Below, one piece after another: positions 10,785 through 21,286 of a stretch of DNA of 64,000 bases. The stretch is taken from the NCBI RefSeq assembly GCF_021018895.1, contig NC_079385.1, forward strand, positions 231,759-295,758, written 5' to 3'. Made by a program: the position numbers and the translations under genes. Position 1 is the first letter of the stretch. Every line of letters starts with the position of its first letter. Origin of the DNA: Seriola aureovittata. Taxonomy: Eukaryota; Chordata; Actinopteri; Carangiformes; Carangidae. The notes under the pieces were generated by a model, which saw only the letters and a list, made by a program, of their open reading frames with translations, was not told where the DNA came from and searched no databases.

Positions 10785-11475
10785 ACCTCATTGTAAAGCT
10801 TAGATTCTCCTCTTTCCAACAATCATCGGCTTTCCATCCTATCACAAACCTCTTGTTATTAACCAGACATTTATTGTGGTCAATTTTAGGCAGCTTTCAG
10901 TGCTGGGTCAGAGGTCAAATCTGGTCTCTATATTTAAGCTATTTCAGGATAGAATTATCTGATTTACTGAAGTAATACCTCATTGTGAAGCTTAGATTCT
11001 CTTCTTCCAAAAAGTGTTGGCTTTCAATCCTATCACAAACCTCTTGTTATTAACCAGACATTTAATGTGGTCAATTTTAGGCAGCTTTCAAAGCTGGGTC
11101 AGAGGTCAAATTTGGTCTCTATATTTAAGTGATATTTCAGGATAGCATTATCTGATTTACTGGAGTAATACCTCATTGTAAAGCTTATATTCTATTCTTT
11201 CAAACAAGTGTTAGCTTTCCATCCTATCACAAAGCTCCTGTTATTAACCAGACATTTAATGTGGTCAATTTTAGGCAGTTTTCAGTGCTGGGTCAGAGGT
11301 CAAATCTGGTCTTGATATTTAAGCTGCTATTTCAGGATAGCATTATCTGATTTAGTCAAGTAATACCTCATTGTAAAGCTTACATTCTCTCCTTCCAACA
11401 TGTGTTGGCTTTTCATCCTATCACAAAGCTCCTGTTATTAACCAGACATTTAATGTGGTCAATTTTAGGAAGCTT
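10785..11475 (+). repeat. Tandem repeat A block
   Basis: About three to four units of the 190-bp family directly downstream of the SET relic. No coding signal. Confidence 0.88.
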
Positions 11476-12417
11476 TCTTCTCAGCACCGAGAAAGGTACC
11501 CCTTCTACAGAATGCCTAAGCCGCTGAGCCACCCCTTCTCACCCCTTCCTCGGTCGAAAAAGACAGCGCTTTAAAGAACCGGTATACACTGCCCAGCACC
11601 GAGAGAGGTACCCCTTCTACAGAATGCATAAGCCGCTGAGCCACCCCTTCTCACCCTTTCCTCGGTCGAAAAAGACAGCGCTTTAAAGAACCGGTATACA
11701 CTGCCCAGCACCGAGAGAGGTACCCCTTCTACAGAATGCCTAAGCCGCTGAGCCACCCCTTCTCACCCCTTCCTCGGTCGAAAAAGACAGCGCTTTAAAG
11801 AACCGGTATACACTGCCCAGCACCGAGAGAGGTACCCCTTCTACAGAATGCCTAAGCCGCTGAGCCACCCCTTCTCACCCCTTCCTCGGTCGAAAAAGAC
11901 AGCGCTTTAAAGAACCGGTATACACTGCCCAGCACCGAGAGAGGTACCCCTTCTACAGAATGCCTAAGCCGCTGAGCCACCCCTTCTCACCCCTTCCTCG
12001 GTCGAAAAAGACAGCGCTTTAAAGAACCGGTATACACTGCCCAGCACCGAGAGAGGTACCCCTTCTACAGAATGCCTAAGCCGCTGAGCCACCCCTTCTC
12101 ACCCCTTCCTCGGTCGAAAAAGACTCTCCGGAGACTCACCTCCATGGGCATTGGTGGTGCACTTTACCCAGCCTTCGAAGCATGGTTCTGGGCTTGCTTT
12201 CAAGCTGCTGACCCTACCTCCTCCAGGAACCCTGCGCACCAGCCCAACCTGCAGACCCACACTTAAGCATCCATCCGCGGCTTAACCCCTCCAGCCAAGC
12301 CTGCCAGAGCATCGTGCCCCTGGTACCCCGTTTTGTATTTCGTGGTCATGGTACCCCATTTTGTATTTCGTGATCATGGTACTCCCTGCAACACTTAGTG
12401 CAGGAAAATTAACTTTT
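11476..12417 (+). repeat. 112-bp minisatellite and unique tail, inserted in repeat A
   Basis: Units sharing gcccagcaccgagagaggta start at 11591, 11703, 11815, 11927 and 12039, exactly 112 bp apart, with a partial first unit from about 11480. Units are nearly identical (one cataag/cctaag difference noted). A non-repeated tail (about 12124-12410) contains two copies of ttttgtatttcgtg. Short ORFs inside do not look like genes. Confidence 0.9.
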
Positions 12418-12801
12418 ATTTACTGGAGTAATACCTGATTGTGAAGCTTAGATTCTGTTCTTTCCAAACAGTGTTGACTTTCCATCCTATCACAAACCTC
12501 TTATTATAAACAAGAAATTTAATGTGGTCAATTTTAGGCAGCTTTCAGAGCTGGGTAAGAGGTCAAGTCTGGTCTCTATATTTAATGTGGTATTTCTAGC
12601 TAGCATTATCTGATTTACTGGAGTAATACCTCATTGTAAAGCTCATATTCAGAGCAATACAAAGAGATCAACACTCGTAATGTTAAACCCTCTGGTGACT
12701 AGCAGCACGTTGTTGAGTTCTGGTTACATTCAGCTGTTTTGAAAAGGCCAGCAGGAAACCTGTATTTATGTTTTTACATATCCTCCTGTATTTCTACTAT
12801 A
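12418..12801 (+). repeat. Tandem repeat A block
   Basis: About two units, interrupted at 12806 by the solo LTR; repeat A resumes at 14161. Confidence 0.88.
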
Positions 12802-12805
12802 CCTG

Positions 12806-14160
12806 TGTAACCCCATGAAAATTTAGACAGGTTACGAAATGTATTTTATTATTGTTTTATGTAAATTGTTTTCGTTTCTATGCACATTCACCAAAAGAGT
12901 TGTTTTGTGACTGTAGTTTCCTTAAGCAACCACAAGGGGACGCTTCTTGTTTAGACAGTGCAGGAAATGTAGTGCCGCGTGCATTGCATGCAGGGAGACA
13001 GACACGATAGTTGAGCTCCGATACTGATAATGCCACGAGTGCCACGAGTGCCACGAGTTTTGCCTTTTATGGGAAGAGTATTGTTTTATTTTCATGCATA
13101 TCAGTGTTATTGTGTGGTTGAGTTGTGACCGATGTTCCATGACGGCTGTGACGGAGGAATTGCCATGTTTTGTTGTTTTTTTTTCACCGAGGACTCCGGT
13201 GAGTTTTAGTTGAATGCTACATGCTAGTTGCTAGCCAAGATGTATCTTTCTGTGTAGTGAATGCTAATTGTGAAGTTCCAAGTTAGAGAACAAAAACCAA
13301 TCGGAGATTGACAATAACTATTATGAGATGTTTCAATGAGTGGTAAGCTGAGTTTTAGTTACGAGTATATTTGTTCCCATGACAACCATACTTTTTATGC
13401 GCCGTTTCTGGGCGCCATGTTCATGGTTGGTGGATAAAAATTGTCCGTTAAGGGTTATATTATGTACATTGTAGGGATTCTCCTGAATTATTAATGTGAA
13501 CGTGGTGTTTAGTTCACTTTGAAATGGTTGAACATGATTAAGATAAGATAAAAGACAATTGGTGCAACATGATTTATGTGATACTGTAAACTAACATTAA
13601 TGATGATTTGAGTTATTTATATCTCATAGTACAATTATTAATTCTTGTGGTCAGAATTACAGGTTGCACTTACTTGAAAGAAAAAAAAGAATTCTGTACA
13701 GAAATTGATTTATGATTTTATATTCTGCTATGCAGATTGTTTTTTTTGGCTGGATCCGTATTGATTTGGACAGCGTTGATATTGACTGAGCAGGGATCGA
13801 GGGGAGATACTCCACCTTTCCTCTTCACCTTCCAACCCTGGATCCAGATGAGCATCAAAAGAGTACCATACACACACTACCCGGGTAGACAGACTTGAAC
13901 TTGAATCATAACAGACATTGGACTGACTTTATGGAACTGTGAACTTTGAACTGTGAGAACTTATCTACTTGAACTCTGAACTTAAGAGCAGCTATAAGCT
14001 GAAAAGTGGACACTTTATTTTGGGTTGTTATTTTCTATTATTGTTAAAAGGGATTTGAACAGATTCTTCTTTGTTGTGTGAATAAAATTGTACTTACCGT
14101 CCCTCGCTCCTTGAGTCGAACCAGTAACTAATTAACTAGGTTACATACTATCCCGTTACA
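12806..14160 (+). mobile_element. Solo LTR (1355 bp) of an LTR retrotransposon
   Basis: It starts TGTAACCCC and ends CCCGTTACA, flanked by the 4-bp duplication CCTG (12802-12805 and 14161-14164). Removing the insert restores the repeat A wording acctgcttcaaatg seen elsewhere. A polyadenylation signal AATAAA (14081-14086) near the right end suggests plus orientation. No internal genes remain. It contains a 9-bp microrepeat gccacgagt three times near 13031. Its sequence differs from the 970-bp gypsy LTRs. Confidence 0.88.
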
Positions 14161-14780
14161 CCTGCTTCAAATGAAACATGTTGTTCACTATTTAAAGTTT
14201 ACATTCTCTTCTTTCCAACAAGTATTGGCTTTCCATCCTGTATCACACCTCCTGTTATCAACCAGACATTTAATGTGGTCAATTTTAGGCAGCTTTCAGT
14301 GCTGGGTCAGAGGTCAAATCTGGTCTTTATATTTAAGCTATTCCATGATAGCATTATCTGATTTACTGGAGTAATACCTCATTGTAAAGCTTAGATTATT
14401 TTCTTTCCAACAAGTGTTATCTTTCCATCCTGTCACACACCTCCTGTTATTAACCACACATTTAATGTGTTCAATTTTAGGCAGCTTTCAGTGCTGGGTC
14501 AGAGGTCAAATCTGGTCTCTATATTTAAGCTGGTATTTCTGGCAGGCATTATCTAATTTACTGGAGTAATACCTCATTGTAAAGCTTAGATTCTTTTCTT
14601 TCCAACAAGTGTTGGCTTTCCATCCAAACCTAATAACCTCCTGTTAATAAACAGACATTTAATGTGTTCAATTTTAGGCAGCTTTCAATGCTGGGTCATA
14701 GGTCAAATCTGGTCTCTATATTTAAGCTGGTATTTCTGGCTAGCATTACCTAATTTACTGGAGTAATGCCTCATTGTAAA
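14161..14780 (+). repeat. Tandem repeat A block
   Basis: About three units; the last is interrupted by the gypsy insertion after cattgtaaa (14773-14780), whose final TAAA is the target duplication. Confidence 0.88.
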
Positions 14781-15750
14781 TGTAGCACCCACAACAAGTT
14801 AACCTGGAGTTGAGGCTAGGGCTAGTGACTACAATGTAGCATCAATGTTGACCCATGATCAGAAGACCAGGCTACGAGCTGGGAGGGAGTAAACAAGAGA
14901 CCGAGGTTTGCTTAGAAATATATATATATTGTGCATTAACACCAACAACAGTCAGACAACAACAGGTAAAGTGCTAAATATATACAGTGGAAAATGTGTG
15001 AATACCAATTTCAGATGGCCAGTCCAAACAATTCATGTAGCTACTCGTTCAATCATATATATACTCCATAATACTTCAACACGACAAAATTAACCCGGAT
15101 GTTCAGCTCACTTAATACCATTTACAACCCAGCTGCCCACCCACAGTTCATGAAGAACCCACGTCTGGGTTAAGTTGAGTCCAGGGGGAGGTATGGGTGA
15201 AAAAGTGTGTGGGAGAAGAGTATGTGTGTGTGTGGTGGGCAATGGGCAACAGGTAGGACGAAAGTTTATTGTGAGCTACAGAGAGCCCCCTACCGGCCTG
15301 GCAAAAATGGGGGTCGATCCGTCGCAGTCCAGCTGTAGGCTCTAGGCCTGCTCCTTAGCTCGCCATCAATCCACGTTTGGTCAGTCTCTGCGCAAGTTAC
15401 CCGCTCACTCGCTATCGGTTTCCGCACGGCAAGTTTGGCCCGGCAAGGAGCTCCTACAAGTCAACACATCGCTTAACACTTGGCCATTATAACAATGAAA
15501 AAGCAGCGGAAAGTTTATAGTTTACCCAACCTGTAGCTCGTCTTTCCTGCAGCTTCACCCCCTCTTACCGAGACTGAACAGCGCGGCTCTATACATAAAC
15601 GCGGTTGGTCGTGCCATCCCACGTGACCCCGTGATGTCACTAAACAGCGTCACTGTGATTGGCCCAGAGGGACCACGCGAGAACCGGAGCTAACTCCGCG
15701 AGATTTTGAGCGGAATGAAAAGAAAGGAGAAACCTGTCACCTGGGTTACA
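14781..15750 (-). repeat. Gypsy 3' LTR, copy 2
   Basis: 970 bp, TGTAGCACCC...GGGTTACA on the plus strand. A few substitutions relative to the 5' LTR (for example tgtag/tgtaa at the edge, gggggtc/gggtgtc near 15311). Confidence 0.94.
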
Positions 15751-15764
15751 CACTCCCCCCTTAG
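15751..15764 (-). other. Polypurine tract (gypsy)
   Basis: Immediately inside the 3' LTR. The minus strand reads ctaaggggggagtg, the expected place and composition for the plus-strand DNA primer. Confidence 0.65.
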
Positions 15765-15784
15765 AACCATGCACTCCGGGCATG

Positions 15785-16363
15785 CTAAACCACATGGATC
15801 CGTGGAGCTATAGTGCTAGACGCAGGACTGGTACAAGCCTCACCGTACGCATCAGCCAAACTATGGAAAAGTGTCTGTATGACAGAGATCAATGGGTTAC
15901 CCAACCTAGGATACTGCAGGCGCTTAGGCGATTGCCGCTGCCGTGAGGAACGCCGAATAGCCTGGGCTGGCTCAGCTTCTCTGTGCTCCACTTCTTCCTC
16001 AGGTAGCGGTGTCTCTGGAGTGGAACTGATTTCTTCACCCTCCGGTAAGTATTCCCCAGTCTCCACCTCAGACGCCTCTTCCTCCACCCCGAGCAAAGGT
16101 GGATCCTCAGCATCGGTCCCCAGAGAAAGCTCCTCAACAACCAGCTGATGCCTTTCAGGTGAACACACTGGCTCCGTCACAATGGGATTGGCAGGCGAAG
16201 CCTGGGCCGGAAAACTCCCCTCTACCCTGAACTTCGCAATCGCTGGAATTAAACCCTGAGGAAGTCTCCCTTCCTCCTCTTCCTCACTCAGGCACTCCTC
16301 TGGATCCCCTTCTGGCTCCGTCAGACTCCGAGTTTGAGGTCGGCGGCCCCGGTAAGAAACCAC
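15785..16363 (-). CDS. Gypsy Pol C-terminal tail, in a different frame
   Basis: An open frame of about 190 codons overlaps the end of pol by 80 nt in another frame. It is Glu/Pro-rich and ends with a basic patch (RRSSRQRQSPKRLQ) and a hydrophobic C-terminus, like the region after integrase in related fish elements. It is probably the normal end of Pol displaced by a frameshift near 16300-16360. A separate accessory protein is less likely. If read alone it has no clear start. Confidence 0.55.
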   Translation of the reverse strand: MVSYRGRRPQTRSLTEPEGDPEECLSEEEEEGRLPQGLIPAIAKFRVEGSFPAQASPANPIVTEPVCSPERHQLVVEELSLGTDAEDPPLLGVEEEASEVETGEYLPEGEEISSTPETPLPEEEVEHREAEPAQAIRRSSRQRQSPKRLQYPRLGNPLISVIQTLFHSLADAYGEACTSPASSTIAPRIHVV

Positions 16364-19300
16364 ACGGAAGCAGGAGGTCCCTGTGCAATGTTCGCGTCTT
16401 CCCAGATGCCTCTTTCTCAGGTCTCACCGTGTATACAGGGAGGTCACCAGCACGTTTAATAACAACATAGATGTCCCTCTCCCACTTGTCTTCCAGCTTA
16501 TGTTTACCCCGGAGTCTCACATTCCGGACCAGCACTCGGTCCCCTTCCTCCAGAGCAGAGGGTCTTACCCTCTGATCAAAACGAGCCTTGTTCCGTTCTG
16601 CTGACTTGGCTGCATTCTTGGAAGCAACTTGGTAACTTTCTTCCAGGCGAGAGCGAAGAGTCTGCACATACTTTGAGTGTGATGGGGCAGGTTTGTCCCC
16701 TGCTGGCAAACCAAAAGCGAGATCCACAGGTAATCTCGGAGAACGACCAAACATGAGCTCATAAGGAGTGTAGCCTGTGACCTCGTTTCTGGTGCAGTTG
16801 TAAGCATGGACCAGGGGCTTTACATACTCCTTCCATCTTTGCTTCTGCTCCGGTCCCAACGTACCCAACATACTCAGCAGCGTCCGATTGAACCTCTCCA
16901 CTGGGTTGCCACGAGGATGATATGACGTGGTACGGGTCTTCTGAATACCAGCAATGTCACAGAGTTCTCGAATTAACTGGGACTCAAAGTCGCGCCCTTG
17001 ATCTGTGTGCAGACGCTCCGGGATGCCATAATGCACGATGAAATTTTCCCACAGACATTTAGCAACAGTCTTCGCCTTTTGATTGGCAGTTGGAAAAGCC
17101 AGGGCGTATTTAGTGAAATGATCTGTGAGGACCAAGATGTCTTTGATGTTACTCTTGTCTGCCTCGAGCGTCAGGTAGTCCATGCACAACAGTTCAAGCG
17201 GCCGGCTGGTCCTGATGTTTACCAGCGGGGCAGCTCGCTCTGGTAGGGCTTTCCTTCGAATGCAGCGGTCACAAGTCTTAATCTTCTTTTCCACATCTAC
17301 AGCCATACGTGGCCAGAAGAACCGAGATCTCACTAGGTCAAGCGTCCTCTCGACTCCCATATGCCCCATGTCGTCATGGAGGCTGGTAAGAACTCCTTGA
17401 CGCAATTCCTCTGGCAACATAAGCTGAAACGATAGATGGTCTCCATCCTGCCTCTTCCTGTAAAGAACATCGTCTCGAAACTCAAGGCGATTCCTCTCTC
17501 TCAACAGCAGGCCCAGATCTGGAAGTTGTTGTCGTACTGTAGGGGGCACACTCTCACCAGTTTCGAGGTGAGCGATTAGTTCCTTAAGACTGGGATCCAC
17601 TCTCTGCTTCTCCCGGAGGCCGGACGGGGACAGTGCAGGCACAACTGGCAGCCCTTGAGGAGTCTCGCTGGCATAACAGTCAGGAATGACAGAGACTGAC
17701 ATGCTCAATGACTCCACCAAGGAAGCACCGCTCTCGGGAGGACTTGAAACTCTCACCAGACAGCTGTGACAAATGGCGGCTACAACCTCTGGATCAAGCT
17801 CAACCGCCTTCTCATCCACATGGTCACGGGTGAACTGCTGGACCATGTCCCATTCTTTTTGACAATGGTCTTCATCCAGCAGATCATGAGGCCTTCGAGA
17901 GAGGGCGTCAGCGTCTCTGTTCTGGCTGCCAGCCCGATACTGGAGTTTAAAGTCAAAGGTGGAAAGGGCAGCAAGCCACCTATGACTGGCAGCGTCAAGC
18001 TTAGCAGATGACAAAATGTACGTCAGGGGATTGTTGTCTGTTACGACCACAAAACTCGTTCCATAAAGATAGTCGTGGAACTTTTCCGTTACGCTCCACT
18101 TCAGGGCCAAAAATTCCAGTTTGTGCGCTGGATATCGTGACTCACTGGCAGACAATCCCCGACTGGCATACGCTATGACACGTAACTGTCCCTCCTGTTC
18201 TTGATAGAGTGCTGCTCCCAGTCCTGTGGTGCTGGCATCGGTATGCAAGATGTAGGGCTGCTTTGGATTTGCAAAATCAAGCACGGGAGCTGTCGTCAGT
18301 CTGTCGATCAGCGTTTCAAACGCAAGCTGGCACTTTAATGTCCATCTCTCATTAAAACACTGATTAGCATCGTGGTTCAGAGCAGGATTAGGCGCCTTGC
18401 GACCTTTGGAACGGACTGGAGTATACCCCCTCGTCAGGTCGTTCAGTGGCTTTGCAATTTCGGCATATCCCTTGATGAACCTGCGATAGTATCCTGCAAA
18501 TCCTAAAAAGGATCTCAACTCCTTGAGCTTTTGGGGAACTGGCCAAGATTTCAGGGCACTGATTTTCTCCGGATCCGTCTCCACACCCTGTTCCGAGACA
18601 ATATGTCCCAAGTAACGCACTGATGCTTGAAAGAACTTGCACTTTTCCGGGGACAATTTGAGGCCATAGTCTTTGAGCCGGTGAAGCACTCTCAACAGTC
18701 GACTCTCGTGTTCTTCAAGGGTATCCGAAAAGATGATTAAATCATCCAGGAAGACCAAAACCTCCTTGAGGTGCAAGTCACCCATGCACCGCTCCATAAG
18801 CCGCTGGAATGTCCCTGGCGCATTGGTTACGCCTTGCGGCATTCTATTGAACTCCCAAAAGCCTAATGGAGTTACAAACGCAGTCTTGGGTTTGTCAGCT
18901 TCTGCCATTTCAATTTGGTAATACCCTGATTTAAGATCAAGGACACTGAACCAACGCGAACCGGTCAATGCCGCAAATGACTCCTCCAAATTCGGGAGTG
19001 CGTAGTTGTCTTTCACAGTGTGAAGGTTAAGCTTGCGGTAATCGATGCACAGCCTCACATCTCCATTCTTCTTACGTACGACCACGATGGGAGAGGAGAA
19101 AGGTGATTCAGATTCTCTTATCACTCCTGTCTTCAACAGGTCCCGCAGATGGTCACGAACTGCCTCAATATCCCGAGGATGAATGGGCCGAGCTCGATGC
19201 TTGAATGGGGCGGTCCCATCATGGAGGTGGATCTGATGCTTCACATGATCAGTACGCCCAAAGTCAAGATCATGGTGCGAGAACACATCTGGCATCTGCT

Positions 19301-20324
19301 TGAGTTTGGATACAATCCGCTCCCTCCAATCCGGGGGAATTGGAGAATCTCCAAAATCAAACTCCAGCTTGCTTTCTTCTGGCCTCTGCACTTGGGTAGT
19401 AGAGACCCCTTGAGTCAAAATCTGGGGCGACCCAGAGAGTTCAGCAATGAGGCCCAATGGCTGAAGTGTGATATTCTGGTCGGATTCATTGGTGATCACA
19501 ACGGGGATCCGGTGAGGTGTGTGACTGGATAAAGAAATAAGACAGTTCCTTACACACAAACCTCCAGGCAGTGGAGTGGATGGCTGTTCGATGAGGGCAC
19601 ACTTGCCGGCTGGCGGTAGATTTGCACGGACAAAACCCGTAATGACCATGGTGCAGCCTGCTGGAACTTCAAGTGGAGATTTACTTGCTAGTCTCACCGC
19701 TCCATTGTGGGCCCCTTGGATCTGCTGATGCCGCAGCTGTAACAACTTGAGGACAGCGCTGTAGCCGTGCCGGGATGGCCTGTAATTGGCACCCTCACCT
19801 TCCAGATGTTGCTCATAAAGCGGATCCAGTGTATTCATCCCAATCAGAACTTGGGAATGGAATCCTTGTCCAACGTCTGGAACCACCAGGGCCAGGGTGC
19901 ACACATCCATATCAACACCAATGAACTCTTTCGGGAATGTGACAGTCATTTCAATGTAGCCCACATATGGTACTTCTTGCCCAGCAGCACCCTCTACTTG
20001 TAACAAGTCGCACAGTGGCTTAACAGGTTGGTGTGAGAAATGTTGATTATAGATGGAAATGGGTATTGTCGTTACCTGTGATCCAGTATCCAGCAAACAT
20101 GAAAATTCTTGTCCAGCTATGCTCACCTGGCCAGTACACTTGGACCCAATTAACCCCTTTGGCAGACGAACAGCCTCGGTGGGAGTGGAATGTGACTGGT
20201 CAATACACTTCACTGGTATCTGCTTGGTGGGACGTTGTTGGTCCGCAGCAGTTCCTGTTTGCCCCTCAACAGGAACCCGATCTAGTTTAAAGATGAGGCA
20301 TCGCGAGGATTCGATCTTAACCAC
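16284..20324 (-). CDS. pol: Gypsy Pol: protease, reverse transcriptase, RNase H, integrase
   Basis: The open frame of 1346 codons is read as a Gag-Pol fusion after a -1 shift; the true entry is the slippery site at 20285-20291. Domains in order: aspartic protease (LLDTGSQVTTIP, about residue 79), reverse transcriptase with FLDDLIIFS (about 524), RNase H (HTDAST, about 693), integrase with an HHCC finger (HDDMGH...CDRC, about 983-1020) and a catalytic triad in MDYLTLE, HTDQGRDF and VERFNRTL (about 1047, 1108 and 1141), then a C-terminal LVRNVRLRGKHKL segment. All key residues are present, so the enzyme could be active. It copies the element RNA and integrates the cDNA. Confidence 0.95.
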   Translation of the reverse strand: MVKIESSRCLIFKLDRVPVEGQTGTAADQQRPTKQIPVKCIDQSHSTPTEAVRLPKGLIGSKCTGQVSIAGQEFSCLLDTGSQVTTIPISIYNQHFSHQPVKPLCDLLQVEGAAGQEVPYVGYIEMTVTFPKEFIGVDMDVCTLALVVPDVGQGFHSQVLIGMNTLDPLYEQHLEGEGANYRPSRHGYSAVLKLLQLRHQQIQGAHNGAVRLASKSPLEVPAGCTMVITGFVRANLPPAGKCALIEQPSTPLPGGLCVRNCLISLSSHTPHRIPVVITNESDQNITLQPLGLIAELSGSPQILTQGVSTTQVQRPEESKLEFDFGDSPIPPDWRERIVSKLKQMPDVFSHHDLDFGRTDHVKHQIHLHDGTAPFKHRARPIHPRDIEAVRDHLRDLLKTGVIRESESPFSSPIVVVRKKNGDVRLCIDYRKLNLHTVKDNYALPNLEESFAALTGSRWFSVLDLKSGYYQIEMAEADKPKTAFVTPLGFWEFNRMPQGVTNAPGTFQRLMERCMGDLHLKEVLVFLDDLIIFSDTLEEHESRLLRVLHRLKDYGLKLSPEKCKFFQASVRYLGHIVSEQGVETDPEKISALKSWPVPQKLKELRSFLGFAGYYRRFIKGYAEIAKPLNDLTRGYTPVRSKGRKAPNPALNHDANQCFNERWTLKCQLAFETLIDRLTTAPVLDFANPKQPYILHTDASTTGLGAALYQEQEGQLRVIAYASRGLSASESRYPAHKLEFLALKWSVTEKFHDYLYGTSFVVVTDNNPLTYILSSAKLDAASHRWLAALSTFDFKLQYRAGSQNRDADALSRRPHDLLDEDHCQKEWDMVQQFTRDHVDEKAVELDPEVVAAICHSCLVRVSSPPESGASLVESLSMSVSVIPDCYASETPQGLPVVPALSPSGLREKQRVDPSLKELIAHLETGESVPPTVRQQLPDLGLLLRERNRLEFRDDVLYRKRQDGDHLSFQLMLPEELRQGVLTSLHDDMGHMGVERTLDLVRSRFFWPRMAVDVEKKIKTCDRCIRRKALPERAAPLVNIRTSRPLELLCMDYLTLEADKSNIKDILVLTDHFTKYALAFPTANQKAKTVAKCLWENFIVHYGIPERLHTDQGRDFESQLIRELCDIAGIQKTRTTSYHPRGNPVERFNRTLLSMLGTLGPEQKQRWKEYVKPLVHAYNCTRNEVTGYTPYELMFGRSPRLPVDLAFGLPAGDKPAPSHSKYVQTLRSRLEESYQVASKNAAKSAERNKARFDQRVRPSALEEGDRVLVRNVRLRGKHKLEDKWERDIYVVIKRAGDLPVYTVRPEKEASGKTRTLHRDLLLPCGFLPGPPTSNSESDGARRGSRGVPE
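20251..20291 (-). promoter_or_regulatory. -1 ribosomal frameshift signal, gag/pol (copy 2)
   Basis: The heptamer TTTAAAC (20285-20291, minus strand) is in phase as T-TTA-AAC, and the gag TAG follows at once (20282-20284). After an 8-nt spacer lies a perfect inverted repeat GTTCCTGTT/AACAGGAAC (20268-20276 with 20251-20259, 8-nt loop GAGGGGCA). Pol is exactly in the -1 frame. Heptamer, spacer and stem match the standard -1 frameshift design. A pseudoknot with the G-rich loop is possible. Confidence 0.88.
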
Positions 20325-21251
20325 TTCCTTTGTTTCTCTGCGAACTGTTTCTTTTTCATAGCCACAAGTGAGGGGTTTGGATCATTGTCACAATTGGGTC
20401 TTATATGTCCATCTTCTCCACAATTATAACAGTAACCTGGTTTTAGTCCAGATGGCTGGGTCTTGTGAGAGGAACGAGATGTAGCCTTGCTGGATTTCAT
20501 GCTTTCACTGAGTCGGCTGACGTGAGCGGGCTTGGATGAAGTGGACTGCTGTCGATTGGACTGAGCAGTAAGAGACGCCAGCTGCTTTTGGATGTCGGCA
20601 AGCTGCTGGGTGAGCTGCTGAGTGATGGTAGTCAGTGCGTCCACTTTATCATCTTCTGGGGTTGCAAAAACGTACTGGGCATGCGCCCCGGCTCTAGCTT
20701 TTGAGCCGAGGTGCTGCTTCATACGCTGAACCTTTGCAGCTCCTCGATCTTCCTCCGTCCTGAGCAATAGTAGCAATTCAGCAAAAGATGGAGGATGAGA
20801 CTTACGCTGCTTGAGCTGGAGTTCTGATATAAGCGTGTTGTCCCAGCAGCCACGACAAAATTGATTTAACAGATGTCGGTCTAATTCGGTGGCCAGGACT
20901 CCTCCCCTCTTCACAGCCAAGTTTAATGCAACCTGCAGACGTTGCAAGTATGCAGATGGATTTTCACCAGCATCCTGGAACAGTTCCATAAACTTGGCGT
21001 ACAGCTCGTCACCATCTTGGACCGTCCCATACGCTGAGTCAAGAATCTGCAGGTAGGGGCGTCGTGTAGCGTAGTGGTTTAAGCAGGCGCCCCATGTGTA
21101 GAGGCTACAGTCCTCGCTGCAGTCGGCCCCGGTTCGAATCCCGCATCGGACGGCCTTTCACTGCATGTCATTCCCCCTCTCTCTGCCTCCCCGTTTCCTG
21201 TCACTCTCCACTGTGCTGTCCATTAAAGGCATAAAAGCCCAAAAAAATATA

Positions 21252-21286
<35 letters not shown>

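Noticed and set aside
11571..11756. Protein made of 112-bp repeats
   Set aside because: Reading frame arises from repeat periodicity and is closed in neighbouring units; no start context or domain.
11591..12123. CRISPR-like array (regular 112-bp units)
   Set aside because: Units are identical with no variable spacers, and the context is eukaryotic.
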